The notes under the pieces are model-generated. The model searched no databases, was not told the origin of the DNA, and saw only the letters and a list, made by a program, of their open reading frames with translations. A DNA stretch of 64,000 nucleotides from positions 2,064,731 through 2,128,730 of the forward strand of contig WBVU01000005.1 in NCBI GenBank assembly GCA_009192285.1. The letters are read 5' to 3'. Made by a program: the position numbers and the translations under genes. How positions within the stretch are numbered: position 1 is the stretch's first letter; every line of letters begins with the position of its first letter. Below, in pieces: positions 60,848 through 64,000 of the stretch. The stretch comes from Morchella semilibera (taxonomy: Eukaryota > Ascomycota > Pezizomycetes > Pezizales > Morchellaceae).

Positions 60848-62288
60848 ATGGCTCAGGAAAGACTTAGCAATATCCTCAATCACATCCGAACCCCAACGGG
60901 GCTGGCAGCCATGTAAGTTTTGCGATATGTATTGCAAACGAGGGAAAAGATCGTGACACTAATTGTAGCGGGCGGTAGTACATCGAAGAATCCAGATGAT
61001 ATTGTGATCACATACTGTGCTAGAACGCCGCTCACCAAGGCGTTCAAGGGCGGTCTCAAGGACACGCAGATTGACTATCTGCTTTTGCAGCTCTTCAAGG
61101 TAGATTCCCCTTTTACTAAGGTAGTTTTCGAACCTATAGCTCACGCAGTCTGCATTTAGCATACAATCTCCGGCTCCAACATCGATCCTACTCTAGTCGA
61201 AGACATCTGCTGCGGTAACGTTAATGACGGCTTTGCACCCTATAAGGTCCGCGCCGCTGCCCTCGCCGCTGGCTTCCCTAACACTGCTGCTGTCTCCACG
61301 GCAAACCGCTTCTGCTCGTCCGGCCTCCTCGCCGTCCAGAACATCGCCAACCAGATCACATGTGGCTCCATCGAGATCGGTCTCGCAGTTGGCGCTGAGC
61401 AGATGTCACTGTCACCTAAGACGTTGCCCGAGTTCAGTGAGACTGTCATTGCTGCGTCGCAAGAGGCGAGTGACTGCCGACAGCCCATGGGGCAGACCTC
61501 CGAGAATGTGGGAAAGGATTTCAATATCACTCGTGAAGCGCAGGACCGTTATGCTGCGGAGTCCTATAGGCGTGCAGAACACGCACAGAAGGCGGGATGG
61601 TTCGACGAGGAGATTGTACCGGTGGTTACGAAGGCTGTGGATCCAAAGACGGGTACGGCCACCGAGGTTACAGTAAACAAAGATGACGGCATCCGCTACG
61701 GGACGACGTTTGAGTCGCTGTCAAAGATTCGGCCGGCGTTCACTCAGTGGGGTGACAGGTCAACGGGGGGTAACTCATCGCAGGTGACGGACGGTGCGGC
61801 CGCGGTCCTGTTGATGAAACGATCTACTGCGGAGAGGCTGGGACAGACGATCATGGCCAAGTTCTGCGGAGCGACCGTAGCAGGAGTGGCACCCAGGATC
61901 ATGGGAATTGGCCCAACTGTGGCAATCCCAAAGCTTCTGTCGAAGTTCCGGTTGACCAAAGAGGAGATTGATATCATTGAGATCAATGAGGCATTTGCAA
62001 GCATGGCGGTGTACTGCGTCAAGGAGTTAGGCCTCGACCATCAGAAGGTTAACCCGAGAGGTGGTGCTATTGCTCTAGGACATCCGCTGGGTGCTACGGG
62101 TGCTAGGCAGATTGTGACGGGCCTGGCTGAGGCGCGAAGACAAAAGAAGAAGATCTTGTTGACGAGCAGTATGAACCCTCTTTCCCCCTCTCTTTAGTTA
62201 TGGGTGATATCGTGAACTAACTGTGAGAGTAGTGTGCATCGGAACTGGCGCCGGAATGGCTGGTCTGTTTGTGAACGAGCAGGTTTAA
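60848..62288 (+). CDS. POT1: Peroxisomal 3-ketoacyl-CoA thiolase
   Basis: Exons 60848-60912, 60979-61099, 61160-62168 and 62233-62288 give 416 residues, the family length. The last small exon supplies the catalytic C-terminus (MCIGTGAGMAGLFVNEQV). The active-site Cys is near residue 114 (NRFCSSGLLA), the conserved NEAF is at INEAFASMAVYC, and the His lies in GGAIALGHPLGATGAR; the second catalytic Cys is in CIGTG. The N-terminus (MAQERLSNILNHI) fits a PTS2 peroxisomal signal: R-L-x5-H, with Ile in place of the usual Leu/Ala at the last position. The enzyme performs the final thiolytic step of beta-oxidation, releasing acetyl-CoA. It lies downstream of AVT1 in the same direction, without evidence of a shared function. 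Confidence 0.93.
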
Positions 62289-64000
62289 ACGAGTTTCTTT
62301 TTTTGTTGTTGTTGGTTGTTGTTGTTTTTGTTTGGGCGGGGTGTAGATCAATTCTTTTTTTTTCTTTTTTTTCTTGCACGGGAATCTCTTAAAGGGGCAT
62401 ACATAGCTTTGGGGGACTTTTAAAATGAAACACTCGTTATAGATCTACTAACTATTACATACATGTCCCAGATTAGGCATCTCGTAGCTAAACTTAACAT
62501 AGTGAGACCCGCAACATGTGTGTGTGGGTGTGTGGGAATCACATCATGTACCGCGATAATCTTCATCTCACAACAGACATGCGCGATGGCGCCATTAGAC
62601 ATCTAGAGTAAGTTGAGCTTGACTATGGACCCTGTCGCTAAGGCCACTTTATTGTGCGGGTGCGGGTGCCCCCCACATGCCCAGATACGTGCTACGGACG
62701 TTCCACTGCAGCAGCTGCCTGCGTGGGGGTGTAACGACTGTTATTATCATCGAAATTCCACAACAGACTGCGCGTCAGTGAACAGGAATCAGGTTCCCTA
62801 CATATAGATATTAGAGTTGCTTTTCTAGGTTAAGATAACTCTGGATCGGTTTAACAAGGCTCAACCTATGTATGTAACCGGCGCTTCGACTCTAATATAG
62901 TTGATGGTCACACTTGATGCAATAAGTTTGACTGACAAAAAGCGACCGCATATTCTGGTGCGAGAATAAAATGCGGGAAGGAACGAGTGATGATACATGA
63001 TCTATATGACCCCCTTACCTCTTTAACAGTTTCTCTGCCCATGGAAACAGGTGAGGGGTAATCTAATACTGCAATAAGATTTCTAGGTAGAGTCAAAGTT
63101 TGGAACACTCAAATAACAGTCATAACTTTGTTTCGTTACTGTACCCCGCACCGCGATGGAAACGGGTGGGTAACAAATTTTTTTTTTGTTTCCGCGGCAA
63201 AATAATTGCTTATATATATACATACACCGCGCAAATACTAGGCCCTTTGCGCAAAAGACTTTAGAGGCTTTCCCGGTAACCATTAGTACCTATCCTCCAT
63301 CAATCAATGACACAAGTAGGGAGGAGCTCTGGAATCTTTTGTGCACAGGGCCTATTATTTCAGAACCTTGAGTATATGACCAACGCTTTACACTCGGCCG
63401 CTGGTTAAATACCATATGCTTAGATTGTGGCGATTAATGGGCCTTGGGTTTAACCTGAAGCCGTCCCGGTGGGGTAAGCCCCTGTGTGATCCGAGACGAG
63501 GCAGTTACTTTCGTTTAAGTACCGAATTGATGGGTAGCCGATCTTTTTATGTCTTTTATATGTGGGAGGGTGTAGCAATGTTCGGAGGTAGCAATCAAGG
63601 TTAAGTGTAGTGGTGGACTCGGCACATTCGGGGATAAATGGGGATTTGCTCCTCCTAAAGCTGTTAACCGCGCCGGGGGGTGAGTTTGTTTATCGACCTC
63701 TAGGATATAGTACTGTATTAAAGCCCCGCGGTTACGAACGGTGTATGCATAATTATAAGGCAGCACTCTTACCCTGAAGCACGTTATAGAAAAGGTTATA
63801 TATTAACTTAGTAAGGGACAGGACACCGTTGACTCATACGCTGGGTCAAAGCTGTTGATCTCGAGCCATCTAGAGCACGAATCTGAGCACACCGAGGCCT
63901 AAAGACGTGTAGCAAGCCAATGGTATGGTACGTACAGCAGCCTGGTGTTGAGCAATACTAGAGAACATTTTGCTTATAGCATATATAGCTCTAACGCTTA
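62289..64000. other. 3' flank and intergenic, no gene seen
   Basis: Only short, random-looking frames after the thiolase stop. An ACGAGTGAT word lies near 62983. If a gene begins near the window's end it is not recognisable. Confidence 0.45.

Overview
The window is nuclear DNA of a filamentous ascomycete (Pezizomycotina). The genes carry one to six introns of mostly 50-130 bp with GT...AG ends and RCTRAC-like branch points. Their products match fungus-specific families (Knr4/Smi1, Vrg4, Yme2, Vps68, Avt1, Edc1/PNRC-type decapping factor). Gene density is low: 14 supported host genes in 64 kb, separated by long AT-rich spacers. That spacing, plus a family of TACATGTA palindromes, would fit a Pezizomycetes-like genome (truffle/morel relatives). 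The lineage call is an inference.

Layout. 1.3-24.2 kb: a Zn2Cys6 transcription factor (-), an Edc1/PNRC-like decapping activator (+), mitochondrial HTD2-type thioester dehydratase (-), Knr4/Smi1 (-), Elongator subunit Elp2 (-) and, divergent from it, the Golgi GDP-mannose transporter Vrg4 (+). A nearly gene-free stretch of about 4.8 kb lies before HTD2 and one of about 4.5 kb between Smi1 and Elp2.

24.7-33.8 kb: a large DNA transposon of about 9.1 kb. It has imperfect terminal inverted repeats, direct repeats near its ends, a CMC(CACTA/Tnp2)-like transposase gene on the + strand, and two companion reading frames on the - strand that I cannot assign. It looks lightly decayed. This is the most unusual region of the window.

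33.8-64 kb: a tRNA-like relic, a secreted cysteine-rich GPI-anchored protein (-), Vps68 (+), Yme2 (+, with one apparent frameshift), a C2H2 plus fungal-specific-domain transcription factor (-), a His/Gln-repeat protein of unknown function (+), an Asx-homology (ASXH/DEUBAD) protein (-), an MMTAG-domain protein (-), a vacuolar amino-acid transporter Avt1-like (+) and a peroxisomal 3-ketoacyl-CoA thiolase with a PTS2 signal (+).

No functional gene cluster is evident. The host genes are ordinary housekeeping or regulatory loci: mannosylation and cell wall (Vrg4, Smi1), mitochondrial lipid and genome maintenance (HTD2, Yme2), vacuole/endosome (Vps68, Avt1), peroxisomal beta-oxidation (thiolase), and transcription or RNA turnover (Elp2, Edc1-like, ASXH, two transcription factors). 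All splice models were read by eye from reading-frame phase, splice signals and remembered family conservation, not from transcripts or searches.
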